Under the pieces are notes generated by a model, which saw nothing but the letters and a program-made list of their open reading frames with translations, was not told the DNA's origin and made no database searches. The position numbers and the translations under genes are program-made. Shown here one piece after another: positions 11,291-23,942 of a stretch of DNA of 64,000 bases (position 1 is the first letter of the stretch; every line of letters starts with the position of its first letter). Origin of the DNA: Polytrichum commune (taxonomy: Eukaryota; Streptophyta; Polytrichopsida; Polytrichales; Polytrichaceae); assembly GCA_950295325.1 (NCBI GenBank), contig OX485804.1, positions 36,504,429 to 36,568,428 on the forward strand, read 5' to 3'.

Positions 11291-13889
11291 CTGAATTAGA
11301 CCCACTTATGTCAAGTGAAGAGGTTGAGGTTGCGAACCAGAATTGGCCAGTCCGTGAACCTCCTCGTATTAAGTTGCAAATTCAAGTGGAGATGCTTCTC
11401 CATTTGTTCATCATACTCACGACATGAATGTTGGATGCCATTACTTCCTCCACCTTTGCTCTACCGCTTCAGTGAAATTAATGAGTTCTGGAGATACCTA
11501 GCTTTGCATGATGGGTGTTGGCCATTAAAACCATTCTGTGTTGATACATTGCCCTTAATGATGAGCCCTCAATGATGTGCCTGCTTGTTACATGCTGTAC
11601 ACGGCAGATAAATCATGCTGCTCTTCAGGCCATTATCTCTCCAGTCATCATGTCATTTGCAAGTTATTTGCAGTGCGTTTATTGTTCCAATAACATGGGC
11701 ACTGTGAAAGGGATGAGATTAAAATGTTTCTCAATGTTCAAACATGATAGTTAATCTATGGTATTGTTAACTCGACCACAGGGAGACATCGCGCAGTCAC
11801 ATGACTTGTCATTGATTCTTCATCGCACAAATGAGGAGGAGCAAGGTGTTTGTTTTGTGCTAAAATTAGTGAACTTGGCCAACTGGGTTGACAAGTCATA
11901 GCCAAGTCGACACCTTGGAAATTGATTGTGATCAATGTGTGGTCGACCTAACAGACCTCTTAACTAAATAGATTTGCAAATATGTACATAGTTGATGTTT
12001 GTACTCATGTGTCTTGTATACGTAAATTTGGAAGTACATAGAGCTTCTGCACCAAAAATATTGTAATGATATGTGTTTGAACATAACGATGGAATGATGA
12101 GATAAGAACAACACTCTAAACTGCAAAATGGAAACCTCCATAACTTCACTCCCTCTCGTATATCTTGAAACCCTAAGAAACAAAGGTGGTCAGTTAAATC
12201 TCACTCCTTGTTGTCATGTTTCCCTCCCAAATATCACTAGTTTTGACATCAGAGTAACCCACCAAAGAATTCAAACCACATGCTCACACATATCACGTAG
12301 TCATCATTGTCATTATTGCAATGTCGACTCTTGTCTCTTTTATCACTCGCATTCATGTTAACACTACATAGCTCCTTAATATCACATGCACTTTGGTTGC
12401 CACAAGCGGGATATTACGGAATTTAGAGTGTGAATGTGTGGTGCCCTTATCACAGAATCTCCATCAAATGTTAGACTACAATTACAGGACTCCTGTTGCG
12501 TAATAATCCAGGCTGGATTGAGTCCGTTTTCACCTACAATGTCTTGATGCTGGGTTTAGATTAAACCTGTCATAGCTTGGAAGAATTCTTAGCCAGTATT
12601 CTTTATTGCAAATTACTGAGAACTCACAATTGAGTTTGGAGAATTAAGAAGCATCTCAAACTGCAAGTAACGAGGGTTTAATGCTGAGTGAGTGCTGATA
12701 CATACCTTTCAAGCTTATAATGTATTTTCGGTGCTAACTCGAGATTCAACCAATTGATTCATTCAACATCGATTCAATTTATAAATCAACATTTTGGGCC
12801 TTGCAACTATAAAATATAGAAACAAAAGATTAAAATTGCAACCTCCTTGTTTGTGGTGATCTCTCGACATCATAGGAAAGACCCTCATGAACATCATAGA
12901 CTTGCTTATGTTGATTGGAGATGTACATGCCTTTAAGTAACATCTATTACCACTCTTGTATTTCATATTCAAATTACACTATGTCCATGCCCTCTCTCTT
13001 TCCCACACACACACACTCTCTTAAGTCGTCACATTTAAAAGAACCATGTAAAGTGGAGGGTGCTATTTCAACCCCTTTTATTATGCGCAACCCTCCTAAA
13101 CTTGTAACCACAACACATCCTAAACCATCCAAATGTATCCGGTGCAAGACATGAGCGGTTTCGGGAGAACGCAAGGTTGATTTGGACATAAAAAATGGGG
13201 GCGGTTTGGGCAGGTGTTGGGGTGGCTTTGGAAGTCATTTGCAATGGAGGGAGTATGGGCCTAGGGAGGGATTTAGGTGGGTGGGGTAAATGACTTCAAA
13301 AAATTGTAATATATTCATACAATGTGAGAATTTATATTATTTTTGTTTCTACTATGTCTAAGCCAATTTGCTAAGCCAATCATGCACACCGCTAATATAA
13401 ATGGGCTCCAAAATTAAGCTAAATTAGCCAAAGAGTTGGTGTGAGCACCCTCTACCTCATAGGTAGTTCGTATCTTGTTACATTTTCATATTGTATGAAC
13501 AATAACAAGATTTTTAAAATAGCAAGGTATCTCGTGAAATTCCAAGACCTTGGATTGGTCAAATTATCCCCATCCCACAAAAACAAACTTCTATAAGTGC
13601 ATATTGATTCTGAGAATGTCCAACCCCATAACAACACGCTTCATATATTGGTTTTGAATCACCTACCAATTAAACATTGGACCCTTATATTTTTTACATA
13701 CATAACTCAAATAATGCGTACTTTGATGCATTAGAGTCCCTTTTCAATTGCCAATGATACACATGTAGAGCTTTATACACCTAATAATAGTATATTTACT
13801 CAACAATCAAGGCGACGATTTTAGAACCATCCAACAATACTGCAACATTGGATAGAAACAATAATCCATATTATATGTAAAGTAAGCCC

Positions 13890-14235
13890 AAGGTAAGTGG
13901 ATCTTCCACAAAACATTTTTGTCATTGTGCACCCACTCCTTGTAGGACACAAAACACATAATTAGTGCAAAATGATTAGCAAATCAAAAAAATCATGTTT
14001 GTAGTCGTCTTCCTCATAATTTTTGAAACTCGTTGTCAAAGTGGAGCTTCTCTTTCTCGACAAATGACCATATAGGTCACCAACCCCCCTCGATTATGTT
14101 GAGTACTGAAACCAAAATGGTTGTCCAATCTTGAACACATGCTCCAATCTCTTTCAAACACAAGCCTTTTTGGTGTCCGTTTCTTCAACTTACACCTAAA
14201 CCACACACCACTCAAATATACTTGTCCGTTTAAGA
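13890..14235 (+). repeat. Dispersed repeat family A
   Basis: This copy carries the same ordered motifs as the others (TTGTAGGACACAAAACACA, TAGCAAATC, CTTTTTGGTGTCC, CCACTCAAATATA) but is more diverged and slightly shortened in the middle. Confidence 0.65.
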
Positions 14236-16220
14236 TCACAAACCGAAGTAGGCCGCGTACCTTACAAGTTTACAAGTCGTGTGAATCCTCACGACACAAG
14301 AATTAATTATCCCATAATCGTAGTTTGAATCATGATCATGCTGGATCAGTTGTCAGATGAGTAGGTTAAGATTCTCGGGATTGTTGAGGCCGAAGTTCGC
14401 GGAGTTGCAAGGAGTACTGCACACGAGAACAATCTTCAAAGTGGTAGCAAGCAAGCAAGTTATTAGATTAGATCATCTACCTTTAACTTGTCCCGGTCTT
14501 TGAGCTAATCGAGAAGCTAATAAATAACGTGGTCATCATGATTAGCATCATATAAGCTAAGCATGCTATATGTGCTTGGCTCGACTTGAGCAGTGGCCAG
14601 TAATAACTTGGAGCAATTTAGAATTTGTCAGGATTTTGGAGGAGTGTGCTCATCTTAAACAGGCAAAGGACTGCAGCTCTTCTTAAGTGGGGTGGAAACC
14701 CATGTTGGACCGGTATATGGGTGAATTGCATCGTATCAATAATCAACATTGATAATAGTATTAAAGAATTCATTCGTGGGTATCAAATTTTATAATATCA
14801 GTCAAATATCGATACATGCTGGGTATGTCGAGGTGAGAGAATCTTTGTATACTCATGTTATTGTTTGGGTCAATATATACCATTCTAGGCCATATTGATA
14901 TTAGTATAACTTTACGTGGTTGTGAAGGTCCTTGCATGGTACATAAACTTTAATGATATCAAAAACAAAAATATCGTCGAATACGCATAGCCTACTAGCA
15001 TCAAAAAAATGTGAGATTCTCATCACATATACCCAAATGGTATTTGATTAAAACGATATTGGTTCAACACTGGTGCAAGCATTGCACACCGTACTTAGAG
15101 ACAACCAACATAACAAGGGCTACATTGATGATCCCAATTTGTGCGTGTTACTATTCGGAGCTATGCAGTGCAATAATGTCTTACTTAGGAGTTCAAGATT
15201 TGCTAACGAAAGTTCAATAGGTTTGTTCAAATATTACAGCATTGCATGCCTTCCAATAGTAACACACACTAATCGGGACCCAAACACGGACTCTTTTGCC
15301 AAATCTCAAAATTAGTGAGGGCTGAAATTTTCACTAGGTGGTCCTGAATTCACGAATACATGTTCGTATACCATACATGGCAAGAAGATTAGTTCGTGCT
15401 CTAAGGTGTTTGTAGAGTGAATAGTTAACTTTGGTGAGCTCAACAAGGCTTCTTCTCCATCATCGGAACCACTCGTTCGTTTTGCAACTTCTAATTACTA
15501 CGAAGCTTGTTATTTGCGATATATGCATGCAAGTGTGTGCACCACATGCTCTCAAAAAGATTGGGACACCAGGCCTCAAGTGTGCCCAGTGTGCCAAGAG
15601 AAATTATCCGAGAAGCCCAAACCAATACTCCTCCAAGGCGTGACTTAACCTTCACATCAGGAAGATTTGCAAAGAGAGAATCTGTCAAGAATTCGAGGTC
15701 TGTGGATCAATGGGGATGCCGTTATCTATTGAAAGTGACACAATACTGATGTGAATCCAAGCAAAGAAATAGTTCCAGTTTGCAAGGGACCTGGGGTGAT
15801 AAACTTTCCATGTTGTTTTCTTTTCTTTTTTTGAATATATATTTTTAATGTTCACAGCATCAGAACACATCTTTCTGGATCTATTTTCCCGGACCATCTT
15901 TCTTCTCAGTTAAAATTTTATAATCACTTAAGATGTGGCCTCACCTACATTGCTGAACGATCCTGCATACCCTCAATACAATACACACATCATGCTCCTG
16001 CTTGTAGAAGACGTAGATCAGAAAACCTTCAACAAATTAAGTAAGTCCCTCACTGCACCTTCTTCGCTCCACTTATCAAAAAGCACCAGAAAACATCAAC
16101 GAAACAAAACAACAACAACATCTGCAAACCCTAAACCCTAAACCCTCGACCAAATGAGCGCCAAGCGACGAGATACTTTGGGCTCCCGCAACCTAGATCT
16201 TCTGCTGTGGACCAGGGCTC

Positions 16221-16435
16221 GAGGAGAACCGGCGGTTAGTTACAGATGAACCAGTTGAGATTGAGAAATAATAACCGGTTGAAGTTGGAGACTTCAGGAG
16301 AATTACCGATCATTTTAGAGGAATCTATAGAAGAATATACCTCAAATGAATGAAAGCAAAACCGGAGGATGATGTCAACATGTAACCGGTTGGATTTAGA
16401 ACCACTAGGCTCTTGACTGACTATATAAACCCAAA
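16221..16435 (-). repeat. AACCGGTT-rich dispersed repeat (family B)
   Basis: It opens with GAGGAGAACCGGCGGTTAG and carries ATAACCGGTTGAAGTT, GATCATTTTAGAGGAAT and CAACATGTAACCGGTTGGA. This is the reverse orientation of the copies at 25726, 55852 and 56783. It is noncoding. Confidence 0.75.
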
Positions 16436-19199
16436 AACTTCCTGGGCACTGGTGAGGACACTGATTCCATAGCGTGCAAGAAATGTAGCATCACCTTCGC
16501 TAATTTCCCCCACACACACACACATACACACAATTTGCCTGCCCTCACTCAATGGGGTAACCAGTGCGGTGATGGACACAGTGTGACCTCTGGTTGATCA
16601 CAATTAAAACGTTTCCCACGATCGATGATCATAATGATTGTGGGTTTTTGTCTGGGATCGGTTCTTCAGGGCGTGCAGGAGAGGACGTTTTTATTGGTAA
16701 TAACGGCAGGTGTCCCTGTTGTTTGTCAGTGGGATTAGCAGACAATCGACAGCTTTATTGGTAAGTAAGTAAATTTGCTTTGGGATTTGGCAACCGACAA
16801 CCAATGCCACACGACTAGAGAGTCGGAGTTAGGGGCTGTGTTATACCTATTGCCGTGCATCCCTATTGTCCTATTACCGTGGACCTATTGCTGTTGCCAA
16901 TACAAACTCTTTGCAGTTAATCGGAACCCTTAAGTAAGGGCCGCTTTACACTAGAGTTTGAGGGCCTTTGACTTGTGATATATAAATTATGTGATCCGTT
17001 GAGAAGCCTACGGGTTATTTCACACACGAGACTCAAGGTCTGTGACCATTGCATTCTAAGATCTCTCATTGGTCGAAAAGGCCAAGACCATCTAAGTTCA
17101 CTTCCCAAGTCGAGAAGGTGAGGGCTGGCCTAAAGGTCCAAAGAAATTGTCATGGATGAAACGTTTACATGGGTTCCTGCATGGTATTCTATAGATAGTA
17201 TTTCATGGCATGCCGGAATTTACGTCATGCCCACTTCCATGAGGTAGACCTGATGCAAATCCCGCCATACCATGTTAGTGATACGTCCTTTGGATGAGAA
17301 TCAAGTGCCCTCATAGATACATGATCACAGCCTTTGGCTCGTGTGTGAAGTGGCCCTAAGACACTCCAAGTTCGTTGTACACTAGACTTTCAAGGCACGA
17401 GTGAACAAAGAAATTTGAATTCATGACAAATCTACACGGTGTCCTACATGGCAACAAGTGGGTAATGTTTCATGGTATTTCGAATATTACGTCAGGTCCA
17501 TCAAAAAGAGGTGGGTCTAATGCAAAACTAGGACTTATAACAATTGATCAAATTGTCATTGACTTCTAGAAATATTATACCGCCAAAGTAGGGACCGTCC
17601 ACAACCCAAACATATGTAATGGTCCCTCAACACGGTCCTCTTTCACTTTACTCTACGCTTGCGGACCCATCAATTGTGAAACTAGATTCTATTTCCCATG
17701 GGACAGCATTTGGATGATTCTCAAGGGCTCTTAGATTTCCATGGTCACACCATTTACATAAGGGGACCAACAACTGGCCCCGAAGCGAATCGACGAGGGC
17801 AAATGCACCGCTATCGATCGCCCAACAATTCTAGGATGTTCAAAATCCACCAAAGTGAGTGAGCCAAGTGCAACTAATCGTGGCAAGAGGAGAGGCGATG
17901 AGGAGGCACGGGTCTTTGAATTCATCCATGGCGACAAGTAAGGCGTCACACAATTGTAGTTGTGAGGATGGCGATGAGGCTTCGATTCAATGACATGTAA
18001 ACGTTTGTTTGGTTGAGGCCGCGCCAAATTTTTTATGAGTTAGGCTTGAAAGTCCTTCCTCCTAATCCTCCAATTCCAAATTGGATATCCGAATTCAATT
18101 CAACACGAGCATTAGCACGAGAGTCAATAGCCCAATGATCTATGGACTCTTCCTATTCGATGTGATCGCGGACATGCCTCAAGGGTTGGGCACATGGCTT
18201 GGGCTTCCACAGCCCAGCCGGCCTTTGGAGGTTGTGGGCCATAACATTAAAAGTATTATACAAAATTGAACGCAATGGTGAAAAAATTGCGGTCATGCGT
18301 AGTTCCACCGTTGGGCAAAACACATGCAATGTGTTTATTGTGTCATGATAAACCATAGGTTAGGTTTTTACTGCGTTTTGCAACCAGTGTGATGATTTGT
18401 CTTCGTTGTAGCATGGATTTAGCTGCACATGACCGTCGTCCAGTTGGTTGCCCAACCTCCCAAATTGTTGCATGTAGTTGAAGCGGCCTATTTTACGGCC
18501 ATGTGCCCAGCCCTTCAAACTCCGCTCTGACTGAGTTTGGCAACCACCTTGTGAGTTTCGGGCTTTGTGGTCCAGCCACGTGCCCCCCCCCCCCCTCCGA
18601 ATACTTCCTACATGAGGGCTTGCTAACATACTCCAAGGGCTAGTCCTCGCACCTGCAACGGGACCCATCTTCGGCAATTCTCTACACCATTTATGGTTTT
18701 AGTGTCACATGCATATATAATAGTGTCACTTACCCTATTTTGAGGCGTATGTTGGGTTACATTGATGATTAAATCAATACGCTTCCTAATATCTATCTTG
18801 GCATGACTATGTTCAATAGCGTTATGAGGTGCATGCCTATTTTACACAATGGTCTACAAGTTGAGTAAAGTGTACAAAAATGACACATGGCATTAGTATG
18901 CTCAAGAACATCTTCCTCATGCATACTGAAATGTAAACACATGACACTTACCATTAGAAAGCTCAAAATATATATTCCCCTTGCATATTAAAACGCAAGA
19001 CTATCATCTAAAATATCCCAATGTGATACCCTAAATGTCATAATGTAGATATTGTTTCACTTAAAACAATTACTTATGTTAATGAATAGAATCGTATTGA
19101 CAATTGGCGCGCGTGACACTTTGAGACCTCTAGGCATCTAGTTTAGGCCCATCACATATATTGTACATGTCAATAAATATCATAAACGGTGTAGTGGTC

Positions 19200-20300
19200 C
19201 AGTGCTCAAAATTGAAGTCTTCAGTGCCCTTCAAATGGGTTTTGGGACTTCAAAAAATACCTCAAGGAAAACAGCCCTTCAAAACATAATCCTCATGTCT
19301 AAGTGCTCCCTTCACTTGAAGTGCTAGATAAATAGTACCCTTCAAGTACTGTTCATCATCTCAAGTAGCCGTTTAACTCCGGCTGTCTAACTTTGGGCTC
19401 CAGATCTCATATCCAGATGGGAATTAGTCCAGATGGGAATTGTATGTTGTTAGGTTTGGTTGTGAGAAAGTGCATACTTTGCATCACGACTCTATGCCCG
19501 GGTGTGATGTAGGGGGCTCGTTGGAGGATTGCATCACCCTTGGTAGACTATACGTCCAAATGTGACTCACTAAATGATCGCTTCCCCGACTTGCCCATTT
19601 TTAATGCGGCCAGGCTTTTCAGCCCAAAACACTATCCCATGGATGCATTGGATCGAGGCACTTTAACTGAGCAATGGTTTAACCGGTTGGTGACACATTT
19701 CAAGTGGAGCTTTGTTCTTGTTGATCAAGCCAATGCGGAGTTGCTCGAATTTGTGGAGATGTTATCTTCAGCTTGTCAACACCGAAGTATGCATGAAGAT
19801 TGGGTTTTTTGTGGCCGTGACCGAGAGTTTAAGATCAATTGGCCAACCCTAATGTCGCTATGGCAAGCCATACTTGTGATCCCTACTAGCACCGTTGTTT
19901 GTGAGCGTGGTTTTTCAAAGCAGAATTGGGTTAAGAGCGAAAGGAGAACATGCCTAAACCTTGACACACTTGATGCATTGATGAGGGTTAGCCTAAACAG
20001 TTTGGGAGTTGAATTCATGGATTGGAATGGCATTTTTGACACTTGGAAAACCGCTACAGTAACCAACAAGCGTAGGGCATTGTCACTTCAAGAGGTGGAG
20101 TTAGATAGTTGATTCTCCATTATTTCATTGTACTAGAAGCATGTACCATGCAAATCATGCATAATTTTAATATAAGTTTTATATTTCTTTGAAAATTTTC
20201 CATTGACGTCCTAGATGTAGATATGCCCTTCAATTGCAATGCTGAAATTTCAGAGCCCTTCAAAATGAAATTCATATGAGGACTTCAATTTTGAGCACTG
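19200..20300 (+). mobile_element. hAT-superfamily DNA transposon, internally deleted
   Basis: The element starts CAGTGCTCAAAATTGA and ends with its reverse complement (terminal inverted repeat of about 20 bp). It is flanked on both sides by the 8-bp direct repeat TAGTGGTC (19192-19199 and 20301-20308). An 8-bp TSD with a CAGNG-type terminus is the hAT signature. At 1101 bp it is much shorter than autonomous hATs, which usually exceed 2.5 kb, and it carries only the 3' end of a transposase. It is therefore an internally deleted, non-autonomous copy. Confidence 0.9.
19540..20112 (+). pseudogene. hAT transposase C-terminal fragment (dimerisation domain)
   Basis: This 190-residue frame matches only the C-terminal part of plant hAT transposases of the ZNF862-like kind. 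It contains SLNDRFPDLPIFNA-RLFSPKHYP, then the dimerisation motif WPTLMSLWQAILVIPTSTVVCERGFS, then N-V-S-RR--LNLDTLDALMRV. Full transposases have 600-700 residues with a BED zinc finger and an RNase H-like catalytic core; both are missing. The frame itself is uninterrupted. It lies fully inside the element at 19200-20300, so the deletion removed the 5' two thirds of the gene. It cannot act as a transposase. Confidence 0.85.
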
Positions 20301-21794
20301 TAGTGGTCCACTCTTTCCTGCCCAAAGTGTGAGAGTCCCAGGCCCCTGTCGCTTCTCGATTCCCTGATGGGCATCAGTTGGGCAAGCTCTGCCCAATGGC
20401 TTCAAGGTCAGAGCCTCTCAAAAGGTTCTCCACGTCACCCATAAGCATCAATTTAGTTTACTTTCAACCAATTTTTTTTTTTAAATAATTCCACATCACT
20501 ATTATCTCAACCTTCATATGGACCAAAATTCAGCCAAAAATAACCAATTTACACTTATATTTTGGGCCTCTCCGAGCTTTAAATGGTGGTTTTCGCATTT
20601 TAAGGGTGAAGCTAGGGGAGTTTTTTAACCTACAAATGCGCATGCAGTTGCAGCATCTAGAGCAAGTGTGGGAGCTTTGGGGGCGCTTCACAACTATGGC
20701 CAAAGGTCGAGAGGCCGTCGATTTCCACCAATGAGATTGCAAGAAACCAAGAGTTCAGCCTTCGACCCTTCACACTAAGGTCAAAGTCCAAAGGTCGTTA
20801 CAATTTAGAATGATTATTTTTTGACAAAGGCGACGGACTCTCGAAGGAAGTTTGGGTCGGACGGGAATGGAAACCCAAACTATGGTTGAGAGGCCGTCGG
20901 TTCTTTTTCATAAAAAAAATCGATCATTGACAAGATTTTGGCCGTTAGATTGGAGGGGTTGTTTTGGGCAAGGAATAAAGTGAGATGCTCCTTTGGGTTT
21001 GGATTTTGGGCTTGGCCTTTGGAGGCTTCACACTATGGCCGGCCGAAGGCTCAAATTCCTATATTTTATTGGCTATTTCCAGCCCATTTCTTTGGACTCT
21101 CAACAAAGTTTGGCCACTCAATCCCACGGCCTCGTGTATAACGCATCACTTCGAATAGTAACAAACACTAATTTGGACAATCGGTGTAGCGAACTCAAAT
21201 TGGATTGAATGAACAACAAACCTATAGAGAAACATGTTTTTACCCCCCCCCCCCCCCCAAAAAAAAAAAAAAACAATAGGCATTGGGAAACAAAACCCAT
21301 TTCTTTTGGGTTATATGCCCAACTTTTTTTTTACCGCGGTTTGAAACTCCCGCCTCTCACCATTGTGACCGATCACCCTCTCCTTGAGTGTATCCCAGCA
21401 TTTTGGAAGGGCGGGCAGGCGAGGACAAAGGGGAAAATGTACACAGGACGTACATTTTGGAGGGTAAAAAGTCACTGCACTGGCCCTTGCCTTTCCCCAT
21501 GATGCTCGGGAATGATTCTGCCCGTACCTTACCCCAGCCTAATAGTATTTGGCCTACCAGTACGAAGGACAAGGGGAACCGACGGCTACAATAATTATGA
21601 TATGTAGTAGTGTCACTTTCTATTTGGAATCACGCAATGCTATATCTGTTTACTGCATGTCTCATGTTTTACCAACAAATGTCAAATTGGTTGTTCGGGC
21701 ATTACGGAACATTAACAACTTTGCTTGATGAAAAACTACATCGACAGTCAAAAGATACAACATTGTATGATTCATGTTTAGTGTAATTAGTACT

Positions 21795-21972
21795 TACAAA
21801 TGAACCGGGTTGGGTTTGAGAAAAAACCAGTTGAAGTTCAAGACTTGCGCAAAATGATCGATTATTCTACAGGAATATGTGGAATACACGTCGAATTTGT
21901 AAAAGGAAAACCGAAAGATGTCAACATGTAACCGGTGGGGGTTTGGAGACTCTAGGATCTTGACCAAATACG
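21795..21972 (-). repeat. Family B repeat, diverged copy
   Basis: It shows the family order TGAACCGGGTTGGGTTTGAG, GAAGTTCAAGACT, ATGATCGATTATTCT, GAAAACCGAAAGATGTCAAC, ATGTAACCGGT. The match is weaker than for the other copies. Confidence 0.6.
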
Positions 21973-22010
21973 CTAAAAACCTCCCCGGCCGGTATGCAAT
22001 AATTAGCTTC

Positions 22011-22052
<42 letters not shown>
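22011..22052. repeat. (TA)n(CA)n compound microsatellite
   Basis: About 11 TA dinucleotides run directly into about 10 CA dinucleotides, followed by ATGATGATG. Confidence 0.95.
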
Positions 22053-22568
22053 TGATGATGTTTGTGTAGGTTTGAATTCGAGTCGTGTTTGAATGAGAAG
22101 AGGCTCAAACTCCCAAGCATAGGCTTAAGTATAGTATAGGGGACTGACAGATGTAGTCACGATGATGGGCTAGCTTACATAGGTCCAATGTGACCTTATA
22201 CAAATGTGTATTTAATGCAATGACGTACCCGTGGGGGGGGGGTACATAGAGTCAACTTGTGATGGTGGTGCTAAGTTAGTTGGTTTGACATACAACCAAG
22301 CAATATTGAGCATTCCGGCTCCAATCGATTAAAATGGTATAAGGAAGTAACCAATTTATCAATCCGTTCTAGACTCGAATCTTAACACAATTGGTGGTGG
22401 TGGTGGTTGGGGAGGGGGTAGGTGTCCAATTAGAGAATCAAAATACATGCACTTTTAAACACCGTAACTAAGTTAAGGGAGGTTTGATTTTTTTTTCTTC
22501 AATATTTGTTGGTGTTTTTATCATAGGTTTGTTAATGCAGCACCGATTTTATTGCGTAAATGCGATCA

Positions 22569-22934
22569 GATAGATAGATAGAAACTCCGGTCCCTTTGAA
22601 GGGGCCAGCGTGAATAAAGTGTTTGTTCGTAATGTCAATGACCCGATGCCCACCGGACAAGGGGACATTGGGGCAATACTACTCTCCCCTTTCGAGGATG
22701 GGCACTATAGTGACACACCATACTAGTTCCTAGCTAGCCACTAGTGCCTTGAAGATACCGGACATGGTATCCCCCCAAAGGGCTTTGAGGTACCCATACA
22801 ACAAGGTCCAAGGACCCCCCACCATAGTTGGGTGGACTAAGGTGGTGAGCACCACGCCGGCATGGGGAATAGAACCCACAACCTCCTCATTGGGGGTCAT
22901 GAGCCCTAACCACCAAGCCAAGGCCCGTGGTGCC
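22569..22934 (-). mobile_element. tRNA-derived SINE with target-site duplications
   Basis: Read on the minus strand, the 5' end has a tRNA-like head. An A-box-like TGGCTTGGTGGTTAGGGC lies at 22903-22920 and a B-box-like GGTTCTATTCC at 22866-22876. A unique body of about 280 bp ends in the simple repeat CTATCTATCTATC (22569-22581). The element is bracketed by imperfect 12-bp direct repeats, TAAATGCGATCA (22557-22568) and TAAATGTGATCA (22935-22946), with one mismatch. A Pol III head, a short 3' simple-repeat tail and flanking TSDs define a SINE mobilised by a LINE. It encodes no protein; the 63-residue frame inside it is incidental. Confidence 0.85.
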
Positions 22935-23909
22935 TAAATGTGATCAATAGAAGTTGGAGAACGTGAAACCGCGGATTGAATAGCTTTCATGTGCTTTTAG
23001 GAAGGGTGGGTCTACACTAGGGGTTCAAGTCCAAAGGAACCCCAAAATCAAGTGATCCTATTTGGTGGAGAGGATCGTGCTTGGACCCAAGGAGTTTTAC
23101 AATGGAGTAAGATTCCGAGGCGTGAAAATACGAAGTGGTGGTAATGAGGCATCACTTTCCTGGTAAATCTATGCAATATGCACACAAGAAAATACGCGTA
23201 GTTTGACACACCGATCTTTAATGTTGGGTTCAATCTTGAGCGAGGAAAGTAAGGTATGTTAAGGGGTGTTTTGGAAGCCAAGTTTCTTGAACATGGATCC
23301 CAGTGTAAACCGACCCTTAATCTTGGACCTTGGTTGGATCTCTTGCTCTTTAAGTTTGTCTCGTACCAAACTTACGAAGATAAAGGGGCGTACTTAATAA
23401 AAACTTGGCTCCCCACATCTTTGTGTTTAATTCATCCCCATTTGGTCACTCCACACTAATTTAGGTTTGGCCATGATGATACATCTTACTTGTTGAGGAT
23501 GCAATCATCTATACTATAACACATAAATCACTCATTCATTTCCATAATTAGCATCAATGAGAGTTGTGACAAAATACAGGGTTCCAAATGGGTTCTCTAC
23601 GTCACAAACCCATGTGAGGTATCCTTTTTCTTTACCCGCTTGTATTGGAAAGATTGGCGGAACCCAACTCATACAAACCAATGTCTAGCCATGTTTGTTA
23701 TCTAAGCCCCTCCCACATGTGACTAGCATGACAATCACAATAATATTATTATTTTCATGTCACATAATGACTAATATTAATGAACTGCTAAGGTAAGTAT
23801 GCCCAAACCCTATAGCTAAAATTCTTATGAAATATGTACATGTTGATGATCAAGTTGTACACCGTGTACACATGTGATGCAAGTGCAATATATGTACATG
23901 TTTGTGTGT

Positions 23910-23920
<11 letters not shown>

Positions 23921-23940
<20 letters not shown>

Positions 23941-23942
23941 AG
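23921..23942. repeat. (AG)n microsatellite
   Basis: Eleven AG dinucleotides follow a TGTGTGTTGTGTGTG-rich stretch. Confidence 0.95.

Larger units (their letters stand above)
10465..19199. other. Gene-poor spacer with dispersed repeats
   Basis: No conserved coding region is seen; open frames here are short and match no family I recognise. Content that can be named is family A repeats (10938-11290, 13890-14235), a family B repeat (16221-16435), a CA-rich tract near 16510, and a loose duplication between about 17130-17280 and 17430-17540. A poly(C) run lies near 18586. Confidence 0.5.

Noticed and set aside
22730-22921. 63-codon minus-strand frame
   Set aside because: It lies wholly within the tRNA-derived SINE.
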